Source: Streptomyces sp. GESEQ-4 (GTDB lineage Bacteria; Actinomycetota; Actinomycetes; Streptomycetales; Streptomycetaceae). From it: a stretch of 64,000 nucleotides of DNA. The DNA lies in NCBI RefSeq assembly GCF_017948455.1, contig NZ_JAFFSU010000001.1, positions 558,001 to 622,000 on the forward strand, read 5' to 3'. Within the stretch, counting starts at the first letter, position 1, and the number at the start of each line of letters is the position of its first letter. This document shows, in pieces, positions 45,637 to 53,654 of this stretch. The notes beneath the pieces are model-generated. The model ran no database searches, was not told the origin of the DNA, and saw only the letters and a program-made list of their open reading frames with translations. A program made the position numbers and the translations under genes.

Positions 45637-46650
45637 TCATGAGATACCGGATATGTCGTGCTCCAGCGGTCTGCGGAGCGACGACCGGCCCGCCCGCCAC
45701 TGCGCGAGCAGGGCGGTGGCGAGACGGTCCTCCAGGTATCCGGTGACGTCGACACCGAAGGCCACGTCCGCCGCGAGGTGCGGTTCCGCGTCCAGCAGCC
45801 CGCCGATCACGTCGTGGCGTACGACCTGCTCGTGGACCGCGTCGGCCTCCACGTGTTCGTCGTAGAAGAACACGGCGGCGGGACCGGCTCCGGTGCGGCG
45901 CAGGGCATCGGCGAGTCGCCGGGAGCCGGGGGACGAGGTGATCTCGACCGCCGCGAAGTGGCCCACCAGGGCGCCCCGCAGGGACCGGTGCAGGCCGAGG
46001 AGGGACATCAGGTTCACCGTGGCCAGGGTGTCGGCGGAGGCGGCGTCGAGGTAGCGGCCGTATGTCGGGTCCAGGCCGAGGTCCGTCATCAGGTCGGCGA
46101 ACAGGCGCGCGTGCAGCCGCTCGGGGCGGCCCCCGCCGTACTCGTCGAACTCCACCGCCGCCATGGCCGACTTGGCCCGGCCCGACAGCCGCGGCAGCAC
46201 CCAGGCGTGCGGGTCGGCCTCCTTGAGGTGGTACAGGGAACGCTGGGCCGCGTACTCGCGCAGCTGCCACAACTCGCCCTCGTCGCAGAGGTAATGGGTG
46301 ACCCCGGAGCCGTCGACGGGCTCGACGAGGAGCTCCGCCAGCGAGCCGTCGACGGTGTCGTGGACCGGGGAGTCGGCGCGCAGGGCGGACAGGAAACGGT
46401 GCTCCAGCGCCGCGCGGACGCGCAGCAGATCCGGGTCCCACTCACGGTCCGGGGGTACGCCCGCGAAGCCTCGGTAGTGCAGTTCGTAGCACAGGTACAG
46501 GGCGAGCTGGAGGTCGTCGCCGTAGGCGGGTGCGGCGGTGATGTCCTCGGCGCGCGGCAGCGGTCCCGCGCCCAGCAGGTACTCCCCGACGGCAGCGGAG
46601 ATCCGGCCGCGGGCCGACGGCAGCGAGGGTTCCGTGCGGTGCTGCTCCAT
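45637..46650 (-). CDS. Heme-oxygenase-like diiron oxidase (iron-containing redox enzyme family)
   Basis: A 337-residue all-helical protein of the Haem_oxygenas_2 (HDO) type. Metal-ligand candidates are Glu and His residues in LYLCYELHYRGF (near 60), VEFDEYGGGRPERLHARLF (near 165) and FFYDEHVEADAVHEQVVRHD (near 265, given in pieces). Related enzymes use a transient diiron centre for N-oxygenation, desaturation or C-C cleavage in natural-product pathways; here the substrate is unknown. It heads the operon with HemK2-like methyltransferase and CDGSH genes, a fixed association worth testing. Confidence 0.85.
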   Translation of the reverse strand: MEQHRTEPSLPSARGRISAAVGEYLLGAGPLPRAEDITAAPAYGDDLQLALYLCYELHYRGFAGVPPDREWDPDLLRVRAALEHRFLSALRADSPVHDTVDGSLAELLVEPVDGSGVTHYLCDEGELWQLREYAAQRSLYHLKEADPHAWVLPRLSGRAKSAMAAVEFDEYGGGRPERLHARLFADLMTDLGLDPTYGRYLDAASADTLATVNLMSLLGLHRSLRGALVGHFAAVEITSSPGSRRLADALRRTGAGPAAVFFYDEHVEADAVHEQVVRHDVIGGLLDAEPHLAADVAFGVDVTGYLEDRLATALLAQWRAGRSSLRRPLEHDISGIS

Positions 46651-46710
46651 GCGGCCCGGGTACCCCGGTGCCGCCGTGCGACCCGGCCGGTTGAAGTCGG
46701 CCGCCGGTCG

Positions 46711-46902
46711 TCAGTCGCCCCGGGACTCTTCCTGCGCCTGTGTGTTGGGGGTGATGGCCTCGCCGGCCTCACCCCTGCGGTGGCGCTGCCGCTCGGAGTC
46801 CTCGGGGTCCTCGACGCGGTGTTCGGCCTCCCCGATCTCGCGGAGGACCTCGTCGACGGCCCGCTCGGGCTGGTCGTCGGGCCGGTGATCGTGCTGGGGC
46901 AC
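46711..46902 (-). CDS. Small hydrophilic protein of unknown function
   Basis: A 63-residue, highly charged protein (Asp, Glu, Arg and His dominate), for example AVDEVLREIGEAEHRVED. No motif or membrane part. The GTG at 46902 has GAGGAG 5 bases upstream, which supports expression. It lies between Ppx/GppA and the HDO operon, 71 bp after the phosphatase stop, with a pentanucleotide repeat directly upstream. Not recognised. Confidence 0.6.
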   Translation of the reverse strand: MPQHDHRPDDQPERAVDEVLREIGEAEHRVEDPEDSERQRHRRGEAGEAITPNTQAQEESRGD

Positions 46903-46930
46903 GGTGTCTCCTCGGTCGATGCGGTTCTGT

Positions 46931-46965
46931 GCAGTGCAGTGCAGTGCAGTGCAGTGCTGTGCTGT
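46931..46965. repeat. Pentanucleotide tandem repeat
   Basis: Five perfect copies of GCAGT (46931-46955) followed by two GCTGT units (46956-46965). It fills the leader between the Ppx stop (46974) and the small gene start (46902). Copy number in such tracts can change by slippage. Confidence 0.85.
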
Positions 46966-46973
46966 TCGGTTCG

Positions 46974-47981
46974 TCAGTCCGTCGCGGTCGCCACCCGCAA
47001 CGGCACCGGCTCCGGGGGAGGGGCTTCCTCGGCGTGCCGGGTGATCTCCGCCCACCAGGCGGAGCCGTCCTCGAGGTGCCGCAGCAGGATGCCCTCGCGC
47101 AGTGCCCAAGGACAGAGGGTGACCGCCTTGAGGCCGGTCAGCTTCATCGCGGTGTGCCCGACCACCGCGCCTGCCAGGCTCTGCTTGGCCCGCGGCGCGG
47201 AGATGCCGGGAAGTTCGGCGCGTTCGGCGGCGGGCAGCGCGGCCAGCCGGTCGATCGCCGCGCGCAGGTCCGAGCGGCGCAGCAGCCGTTCGGTGAACGG
47301 GCCCTTCCGGCCGGGCGCGGCTCCGCACAGCCGCCCCAACTGCTGGAACGTACGGGAGGTGGCGACCGCGCTGCGCGGCCCCTCCCAGCGGATCCGGGCC
47401 GCCACGTCCCGCAGCTGGTGCCGGACTCTGCGGCGCAGCGCCTTCACCTGCTCCGGCGGCGGGGGATCCTGGTCGTCGAAGAACTCACGCGTCAGCCGTC
47501 CCGCGCCGAGCGGCAGGGAGGCCGCGAAGTCCGGCAACCGGCCGCGGCCGAAGGCCACTTCGAGAGAACCGCCGCCGATGTCGAGCAGCGCGAGCGGCCC
47601 CGACTGCCAGCCCATCCAGCGCCGGGCGCCCAGGAAGGTCAGCTCGGCCTCGACCTCGCCCGGGAGGGTGCACAGCTCGACTCCGGTGCGCGTCCGCACG
47701 GCGCGCAGGACGTCCTGCCGGTTCGGGGCGCCCCGCACCACAGCCGTGGCGAAGGCCAGCGGGCCCGCGGCGCCCCATTTCGAGGCGGTCGTGCTCGCCT
47801 GGGCCACCGCGTCGACGAGTCGTTCCACCGCCGTCTCGGGAATCCGGCCGCCGGGCCCGACCTCGTCGGACAGCCTCAGGCGCCACTTGGCGGTGTGGAC
47901 CGGCAGCGGCGCCCCACCCATCGCGTCCGCCACCACCAGCCGGACCGTGTTCGACCCCACATCCACCACGCTGATTCGCAT
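46974..47981 (-). CDS. Ppx/GppA-family exopolyphosphatase
   Basis: A 335-residue ASKHA-fold enzyme that removes terminal phosphates from polyphosphate or (p)ppGpp. The N-terminal phosphate loop is SVVDVGSNTVRLVVAD and the second is LLDIGGGSLEVAFG. PLGAGRLTREFF follows. It is about the size of the short actinobacterial Ppx2-type enzymes and lacks the long C-terminal domain of E. coli Ppx. ATG 47981. Single gene facing the small charged-protein gene. Confidence 0.92.
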   Translation of the reverse strand: MRISVVDVGSNTVRLVVADAMGGAPLPVHTAKWRLRLSDEVGPGGRIPETAVERLVDAVAQASTTASKWGAAGPLAFATAVVRGAPNRQDVLRAVRTRTGVELCTLPGEVEAELTFLGARRWMGWQSGPLALLDIGGGSLEVAFGRGRLPDFAASLPLGAGRLTREFFDDQDPPPPEQVKALRRRVRHQLRDVAARIRWEGPRSAVATSRTFQQLGRLCGAAPGRKGPFTERLLRRSDLRAAIDRLAALPAAERAELPGISAPRAKQSLAGAVVGHTAMKLTGLKAVTLCPWALREGILLRHLEDGSAWWAEITRHAEEAPPPEPVPLRVATATD

Positions 47982-48103
47982 GGGCTGACGAGTACCCAGC
48001 CGGCGGACGGACGAACGGGATCACTCCGCTCGCCACGGCGTCAGCGGCGGCCACCAGTCCCCGACTGAGCCGGTGAGCGCGCATACGGCCACTCTGACAG
48101 CGG

Positions 48104-48139
48104 GAGGGGCCGCCGTCTCCCTGCAGACGGCGGCCCCTC
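48104..48139. terminator. Hairpin terminator after the MFS gene
   Basis: GAGGGGCCGCCGTCT (48104-48118) pairs perfectly with AGACGGCGGCCCCTC (48125-48139): a 15-bp stem with a 6-base loop, about 20 bases after the MFS stop on the reverse strand. Confidence 0.88.
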
Positions 48140-48158
48140 GGTCGGGAGGCGGTACCGC

Positions 48159-49661
48159 TCACATGTGGACGACCGGTGCGGCGTCCGGGTCCTGCTGCGG
48201 CACCCCGCGGCGGAAGAGCAGGAACGCGATCACCGCGCCCGCCGCGAAGAAGCCCGCCGACCACCAGAACGCGGTGGTGTAGCTCTCGATCGTGGACTGT
48301 GCCTGCACCAGCTTGTTCGTGGCGTCCCGGCCGGAGAGGTAGCTCGTCGCGGCGCTCGCGGCGAGCGTGTTGAGCAGCGCCGTGCCGATCGAACCACCCA
48401 CCTGCTGCATGGCGTTGACGGTGGCGGAGGCCACGCCCGCGTCCTCGGCGGCCACCCCGCCGGTGGCCATCTGCATGGCCGGCGGCATCACCAGGCCGAG
48501 GCCCACGCCGATGACGATCAGCTGCGGCAGCACCGCGCTCACATAGTCCGAGCCGAGCCCGATGGCGGTCAGCCAGGCCATGCCGCCCGTGGCGATCGCG
48601 AAGCCCAGTGGGATCACGGCCTTGGGGCCGAGCCGCGGCACCAGCATGGTGGTGCCGACCTGCGCCGCCACCATCAGCGCCGCGACCATCGGCAGGAAGG
48701 CCACGCCGGTCTTCGTCGGGCTGAAGCCCAGGTTCAGCTGGAGGTAGTAGGTGAGGAACAGGAACACACCGAACATGCCGGCGCCGGTGATCAGCATGGC
48801 GAGGAGCGAGGCCCCACGGTCGCGGTCCAGCAGGATGCGCAGCGGCAGCAGCGGGTGCGACGCACGGGTCTGCCACCAGGTGAAGGCCGCCAGCAGAACG
48901 CCGCCGGCGAGCAGGAAGCCCCAGGTCTGCGGCGCGGACCAGTCGTGCGTCTCGGCGTTGGAGAAGCCGTAGACCAGCGCGAACAGACCACCGGCGACCA
49001 GGATCGTGCCGGGCACGTCGAGCTTGGAGCCGGCCGCGTCGCGGTGGTTGCTCAGCAGCATCCAGCCGCCGACGAAGGCGACGAGGGCGATGGCCACGTT
49101 GACGTACAGCGTCCAGCGCCAGTCCAGCGCGTCGGTCAGGATGCCGCCGAGCAGCAGGCCCACCGCACCGCCGGCGCCGGCGATGGCGCCGTACACACTG
49201 AACGCCCTGGCGCGCTCGCGGGCGTCGGTGAAGGTGGTGTTGAGGAGGGAGAGCGCGGCGGGCGCGAGCAGGGCGCCGAAGACACCCTGGAGGGCACGGG
49301 CGGCGACCAGCATCTCGAAGCTGGTCGCTGCGCCGCCTAGTGCGGAGACGGCACCGAAGCCGGCAACCCCCACGAGGAAGGCGGTCTTGCGGCCGAACAG
49401 GTCGGCGATCCGTCCGCCGAGCAGCAGCAGGGAGGCGAACGCGAGCGCGTACGCCGTCACGACCCACTGCCGGTTGCCGTCGGAGAAGCCGAGGTCGGCC
49501 TGGGCCGACGGCAGGGCGATGTTCACGATCGTGGCGTCGAGGACGACCATCAACTGGGCGAGCGCGACGATCGCGAGGATCCACCACCGCTTGCCGGAGG
49601 CCGCCTCGGTCGACGCCGCGGCGCCCGCGCGGGCGCCTTCGGACAGGGTTTTCTGGGACAT
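48159..49661 (-). CDS. MFS drug:proton antiporter (DHA2/EmrB-QacA type)
   Basis: A 500-residue transporter with 14 predicted helices. Motifs include LMVVLDATIVNIALPSAQ (motif D1), GGRIADLFGRKTAF (motif A) and AIAGAGGAVGLLLGGILTD (motif C, antiporter). It pumps small toxic compounds or the cell's own metabolites. Upstream lie two strong GAAAC/GTTTC dyads typical of TetR control, but no TetR gene is adjacent. Divergent from the ArsR gene. Start ATG 49661 has only a weak ribosome site. Confidence 0.93.
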   Translation of the reverse strand: MSQKTLSEGARAGAAASTEAASGKRWWILAIVALAQLMVVLDATIVNIALPSAQADLGFSDGNRQWVVTAYALAFASLLLLGGRIADLFGRKTAFLVGVAGFGAVSALGGAATSFEMLVAARALQGVFGALLAPAALSLLNTTFTDARERARAFSVYGAIAGAGGAVGLLLGGILTDALDWRWTLYVNVAIALVAFVGGWMLLSNHRDAAGSKLDVPGTILVAGGLFALVYGFSNAETHDWSAPQTWGFLLAGGVLLAAFTWWQTRASHPLLPLRILLDRDRGASLLAMLITGAGMFGVFLFLTYYLQLNLGFSPTKTGVAFLPMVAALMVAAQVGTTMLVPRLGPKAVIPLGFAIATGGMAWLTAIGLGSDYVSAVLPQLIVIGVGLGLVMPPAMQMATGGVAAEDAGVASATVNAMQQVGGSIGTALLNTLAASAATSYLSGRDATNKLVQAQSTIESYTTAFWWSAGFFAAGAVIAFLLFRRGVPQQDPDAAPVVHM

Positions 49662-49724
49662 CGGGAACCACCCAGGGAAGTCGTTCGGAGGTGAACAGGT
49701 TCGTCGAAGGTCAAGAGACCGTAA

Positions 49725-49784
49725 ACGAAACTGTTTCGTACACATCGAAGCTAGACCTGTTTCTGCGAAACGGCAACGTTTCGC
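49725..49784. promoter_or_regulatory. Two GAAAC/GTTTC palindromes upstream of the MFS gene
   Basis: ACGAAACTGTTTCGT (49725-49739, 7-1-7) and GCGAAACGGCAACGTTTCGC (49765-49784, 8-4-8) are perfect dyads sharing the CGAAAC arm. They lie 64-123 bp before the MFS start and resemble operators of TetR repressors that control exporters. Confidence 0.75.
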
Positions 49785-49831
49785 TGAGAAGGGGTCGTGT
49801 GATGTGGGCAACGCCTGGCGCCGAGTATGCC

Positions 49832-49861
49832 TTGACAGGAATATAACCGCAGAGGCATATT
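49832..49861 (+). promoter_or_regulatory. Promoter of the ArsR gene, probably giving a leaderless mRNA
   Basis: TTGACA (49832-49837), an 18-base spacer and CATATT (49856-49861) match housekeeping boxes. The ATG at 49868 lies 6 bases after the -10 box, at the expected start point of transcription, and no ribosome site precedes it. Confidence 0.7.
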
Positions 49862-49867
49862 GGACTC

Positions 49868-50212
49868 ATGTCCGACGCCGCCCTCTGGACCGCCCTCGCC
49901 GATCCCCACCGGCGGGCCATCGTCGCGCTGCTCCTGGAGCGGCCGCGGCCCGTGGGGGAGATCGTGGAGGCATCCGGGCTGAGCCAGCCGAGCACGTCGA
50001 AGCATCTGCGGGTGCTGCGGGATGCCGGTCTGGTGCGGGTTCGGCAGGACGCGCAGCGCCGGGTCTACGCCCTCGACCCGGCGCCGATCGAGGAACTCGA
50101 CGCCTGGCTGGCCCCGTACCGCAAGCTGTGGAACCGCAGCCTGGACGCGCTGGGCCGCCGCCTGGACGAGACGTCGGACGACCCCACCGAGGACCCCTCT
50201 CCGAAGGACTGA
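49868..50212 (+). CDS. ArsR-family transcriptional regulator
   Basis: A 114-residue winged-helix repressor: LWTALADPHRRAIVALLLE, then the recognition helix LSQPSTSKHLRVLRDAGLV and wing VRQDAQRRVYALDP. No metal-site cysteines are present, so it is of the non-metal type often paired with SRPBCC proteins. It starts at 49868 with an apparent leaderless promoter. The SRPBCC gene follows after 6 bp, forming an operon. Confidence 0.92.
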   Translation: MSDAALWTALADPHRRAIVALLLERPRPVGEIVEASGLSQPSTSKHLRVLRDAGLVRVRQDAQRRVYALDPAPIEELDAWLAPYRKLWNRSLDALGRRLDETSDDPTEDPSPKD

Positions 50213-50218
50213 TCCACC

Positions 50219-50746
50219 ATGTCCGTCGAACGCACCGGCACCTATCTGACCCTGGACGACGGCCGCCCCGCCGTCCGCTTCACCCGTACCTACGACCATC
50301 CCGTCGACCGCGTCTGGCAGTTCGTCACCGACGCCGACGAACTCGCCCACTGGTTCCCGTCCCGCGCCGAGATCGAGCTGCGCCCCGGCGGCACGGTCAA
50401 GTTCAGCGGCGACCCGGCCCTGGAGGACACCACGGGCACGGTGCTCGCCGTGGACGAGCCCCGGCACCTCTCCTTCGAGTGGGGCGGCGACGAACTCCAC
50501 TTCGACCTCGAAGCCCTGGACGACAAGCGCACCCGCTTCACCCTCACCAACATCCTGGCCGCCGAAAACACCGCCGCCCGCAACGGCGCAGGCTGGGACG
50601 TCTGCCTCACCGCCCTCGACGCCCGAGCCAGGGACGACCACTTCGAGGGCCCACACGCCGGGACAACCGCACCGTGGGAGGAGGTCTACGCAAACTGGGT
50701 AGAGGCGGGAGTCCCCTCCGGCGCCCCGATCCCCGGCCGGGACTGA
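50219..50746 (+). CDS. SRPBCC (AHSA1-like) family protein
   Basis: A 175-residue START-like protein of the AHSA1 type. Typical signs are RTYDHPVDRVWQFVTDADELAHWFPSRAE (in pieces VWQFVTDADELAHWFPS), GGTVKFSGD, TGTVLAVDEPRHLSFEWGGD and the C-terminal helix GWDVCLTALDAR. It probably binds a hydrophobic ligand. ArsR-AHSA1 pairs are common and usually coexpressed; the ligand may be the signal for the ArsR protein. A repeat element begins immediately after the stop. Confidence 0.9.
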   Translation: MSVERTGTYLTLDDGRPAVRFTRTYDHPVDRVWQFVTDADELAHWFPSRAEIELRPGGTVKFSGDPALEDTTGTVLAVDEPRHLSFEWGGDELHFDLEALDDKRTRFTLTNILAAENTAARNGAGWDVCLTALDARARDDHFEGPHAGTTAPWEEVYANWVEAGVPSGAPIPGRD

Positions 50747-50825
50747 AGCGCCCCCAAAGGGGCGCGGGGAACTGCGCGACCAGCCACGACGGCGCCGCAG
50801 AAGACCAACGACCCATCGCGGCACC
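50747..50825 (+). repeat. Post-stop intergenic repeat, copy D
   Basis: Begins at the base after the SRPBCC stop with AGCGCCCCCAAAGGGGCGC, then GGGGAACTGCGCGACCAGCC and CATCGCGGCACC. Fills the convergent gap to the NHLM ABC gene. Confidence 0.75.
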
Positions 50826-50836
50826 CCAGCGGACCG

Positions 50837-53653
50837 CTACGCCATCTGCCGCCGAACCAACTCATGCAGCCGCCCACCCGTATCCGCCAGCAACTGCGCA
50901 GGCGGCCCCTGCTGGGCGACCTTCCCGTCCTCCATCACGATGACGCGATCGGCGTCCAGCACCGTCGACAGGCGGTGCGCGATGACGATGCGGGTGGCGT
51001 TGAGAGCCTTCGTGCTCTCGATGACCGTGCGCTGCGTCTCGTTGTCGAGCGCGCTGGTCGCCTCGTCGAAGAAGAGGATGCGGGGCCGCCGGATCAACGC
51101 CTGCGCGATCATCAGCCGCTGCCGCTGGCCGCCGGATATCGCGCCGTTGCCCGCGACGATCGTGTGCAGCCCCATCGGCATCCGCTGGATGTCCTCGGCG
51201 AGCCCCGCCATCGCCGCGGCGGCCATCGCCTCGTCAGGCGTGTAGGGCTCGGTGCCGCAGATGACGTCCAGGATGGAGCCGGTGAACGGCTGCGCATGCT
51301 GGAGCACCACCCCGCACTGCCTGCGTACGGCGGACTGGTCGAGCGCCGCCAGGTCCTGGCCGTCGTACAGCACACTGCCCGAGACCGGTTTGTCGAAGCC
51401 GATGAGCAGCCGCAGCAGCGTCGACTTGCCGCAGCCGCTGGGGCCGACGATCGCCACGAACTCGCCCGGCCGCACCTCGAACGACACGTCGTCCAGGACC
51501 AGTGGGCCGTCGTCCGAGTACCGGAACGACAGCCGTCGTGTCTCGATCGCTCCGGTCAGCGGTCCCGGCCGGGTGCTCGCCGTGCGCACCTCGGGTGTCG
51601 CGTCGAGCACCGGCTTGATCTCCTCGAACAGCGGCAGCGCGGCCACCGCCGAGACGAAGGCGCCGGTGAGCTGGGTGACCGAGGTCAGCAGCATCGTCAC
51701 CGACGTGTTGAAGGTGAGGAAGGCCGCCGCCGACATCTCGCCGCGCGCCGGACCGGCCAGCAGCATGAACATCAGCAGGGTGCACAGCGGCAGATACACC
51801 GCGCTCAGCACCGCGTTGAGGTTCTTGATGTGGCCCGCCTTCTGCTGCAACTCGCGGCTGCGGGCGAACTCGGACGCCCAGGCGGCGTAGGCGTAGTTCT
51901 CGGCCGCCGCGACCCTGAGCTTCGGCAGGCCGCGCAGCGTCTGGAAGGCCTGGTTGTTCAGCTTGTTGCCGAGTACGACGAGCCGCCGCTGCCAGCGCAC
52001 CTGCCACAGCCCGAGCCCCAGGAACACCGCCGCGATGACCACGAGCATCCCGATCGCGGCGAGGGCCATCGGGACGCTGTACCAGAACAGCAGCGCCAGG
52101 TTCATCACGCCGACCGTCAATGACTGGGCGACCACCGGGCCGACTCCCGCCATGAGCCGGCGAATCGAGCTGATGCCCATGGCGGCGCTGGCCAGCTCGC
52201 CTGTCGACCGCTCGGTGAAGAACTTCGTCGGCAACCTGAGCAGCCGGTCCCAGACGGCCGGTTGGAGCGTCGCCTCGATACGGCCCTCCAGGCGCAGGAT
52301 CGTCAGGTTCTGCAGCAGCATGAACGCCGCCGCCACCACGCTGCTGACCATCACCGCCAGACAGACCTGCACGATCAGCCCGGTCTGGGCCTTCGGCACG
52401 AACTCGCCGAGCACCTTGCCGGTCGCGATCGGCACCAGCGCGCCGATGGCCACCGTGACCAGGCCGCTGATGACGAGGCTCGTCAGATCGCCGCTCGTGC
52501 CCCGCATGCTGAACCGCAGCAGCCGCAGCGGGGTGAGCCCGCGGTCCGGCAGCGGACGGTAGAACATCACGGCACGCGGCTCGAACTCCTCCGCGTTGGC
52601 CTTCTCGATCGGGGTCTCCCGGCCGGTCGCCGGATGGACGGCGACATAGCCGCCGCGCCGCCACAGCAGGGCGACCGGCGCTCCGGACAGCGCCCGGTGG
52701 CCGACCATCGGGCCGACGTTGTCCCGCCACCAGCGGCCGTCCAGGCGTACGGCCCTGGTGCGGACGCGGGAGGCCACGGCGATCTGCTCGACGGGATCGA
52801 GCCGGTCACTTCCGGTGCCGGTCTGCGCGGGCTCCGCGAGAGTGATCCCCGAGGCCTGGGCGACCAGCTTGCACGCGGCGTAGGAGGCGTCCGCGTCGGC
52901 GGCCGTCGCACGCTTCGCCGACGACTTGCCGATCGACGCGAGCAGCGTCCGGTCGGCCTCGGCGCGCACCGCCTCACCGGCCTTGATACCGGCAGCCGTC
53001 CGCGTCTCGTGGGTGCGCTCCAGCTGTTCGATCCAGCGGTCCAGCGTCGCCAGCAGCCGGTACTGCTGGTCGACCATGCCCTGCCAGACACCCGGGTCCA
53101 TCAGCAGGTCGGCGGCGGCCTCCGCGCCGTACAGGGAGCCGTACTGCACACTGCCCGGCGGGACCTGCATCCAGAACACGTCGTCGTCGGTGGGCGCGGC
53201 GGCGTTGTCGCCGGCCATCGGCGCCTGGAAGAGGATCGACAGGCTGCGGCCGACGCCGAGCGCGAGGGCGTACTCGAGCGGGCTGGTCGTGGGCGGGACG
53301 TACTGGGGGTTGCCGTACTCGTCGTACGACCAGGTCTGGGTGTTCGCGGGCTGGTACAGCTCGCGCAGCCCGATGCGGTGGACGACGCAGCCGCGGGACG
53401 GGCGGGCGACCAGGGTGTGCTGGGGACCCGGGACAGGGCCGAGCAGCAGCGAGCCCGTCTCCAGGCGGCCGAGGTGGTGCCAGTGGCCCTGCTGCTCGGC
53501 GTCGACCGCGAACAGGTCCATGGCGCCGGACGCGACCAGCCACAGCACCTGCGGGCCTTCGAGATCGAGGCGGTTGAGCCCGGTGCAGTCGATCGGCGTG
53601 CCCATCTGACCCAGCGCGCCGAGGACCAGGTCGCCTTCGTGAACGGACGTCAT
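50837..53653 (-). CDS. NHLM-type bacteriocin ABC transporter, permease/ATP-binding protein (long N-terminal domain)
   Basis: A 938-residue ABC protein. Residues 1 to about 370 form a soluble domain typical of the second NHLM transporter (it begins with a cyclic-nucleotide-like beta region, LGRLETGSLLLGPVPG). A six-helix ABC transmembrane domain (about 400-680) and an ATPase (about 715-935) follow. Walker A is GPSGCGKST, the signature ISGGQRQR and Walker B ILFFDEATSALD. There is no C39 peptidase here. Its start lies 1 bp after the stop of the C39-ABC gene. Together with HlyD it should export the peptide encoded at 56802-57017. Confidence 0.92.
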   Translation of the reverse strand: MTSVHEGDLVLGALGQMGTPIDCTGLNRLDLEGPQVLWLVASGAMDLFAVDAEQQGHWHHLGRLETGSLLLGPVPGPQHTLVARPSRGCVVHRIGLRELYQPANTQTWSYDEYGNPQYVPPTTSPLEYALALGVGRSLSILFQAPMAGDNAAAPTDDDVFWMQVPPGSVQYGSLYGAEAAADLLMDPGVWQGMVDQQYRLLATLDRWIEQLERTHETRTAAGIKAGEAVRAEADRTLLASIGKSSAKRATAADADASYAACKLVAQASGITLAEPAQTGTGSDRLDPVEQIAVASRVRTRAVRLDGRWWRDNVGPMVGHRALSGAPVALLWRRGGYVAVHPATGRETPIEKANAEEFEPRAVMFYRPLPDRGLTPLRLLRFSMRGTSGDLTSLVISGLVTVAIGALVPIATGKVLGEFVPKAQTGLIVQVCLAVMVSSVVAAAFMLLQNLTILRLEGRIEATLQPAVWDRLLRLPTKFFTERSTGELASAAMGISSIRRLMAGVGPVVAQSLTVGVMNLALLFWYSVPMALAAIGMLVVIAAVFLGLGLWQVRWQRRLVVLGNKLNNQAFQTLRGLPKLRVAAAENYAYAAWASEFARSRELQQKAGHIKNLNAVLSAVYLPLCTLLMFMLLAGPARGEMSAAAFLTFNTSVTMLLTSVTQLTGAFVSAVAALPLFEEIKPVLDATPEVRTASTRPGPLTGAIETRRLSFRYSDDGPLVLDDVSFEVRPGEFVAIVGPSGCGKSTLLRLLIGFDKPVSGSVLYDGQDLAALDQSAVRRQCGVVLQHAQPFTGSILDVICGTEPYTPDEAMAAAAMAGLAEDIQRMPMGLHTIVAGNGAISGGQRQRLMIAQALIRRPRILFFDEATSALDNETQRTVIESTKALNATRIVIAHRLSTVLDADRVIVMEDGKVAQQGPPAQLLADTGGRLHELVRRQMA

Positions 53654-53654
53654 C

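Noticed and set aside
46929..46965. The pentamer tract as a CRISPR-like array
   Set aside because: The unit is 5 bases without spacers; it is a simple tandem repeat.
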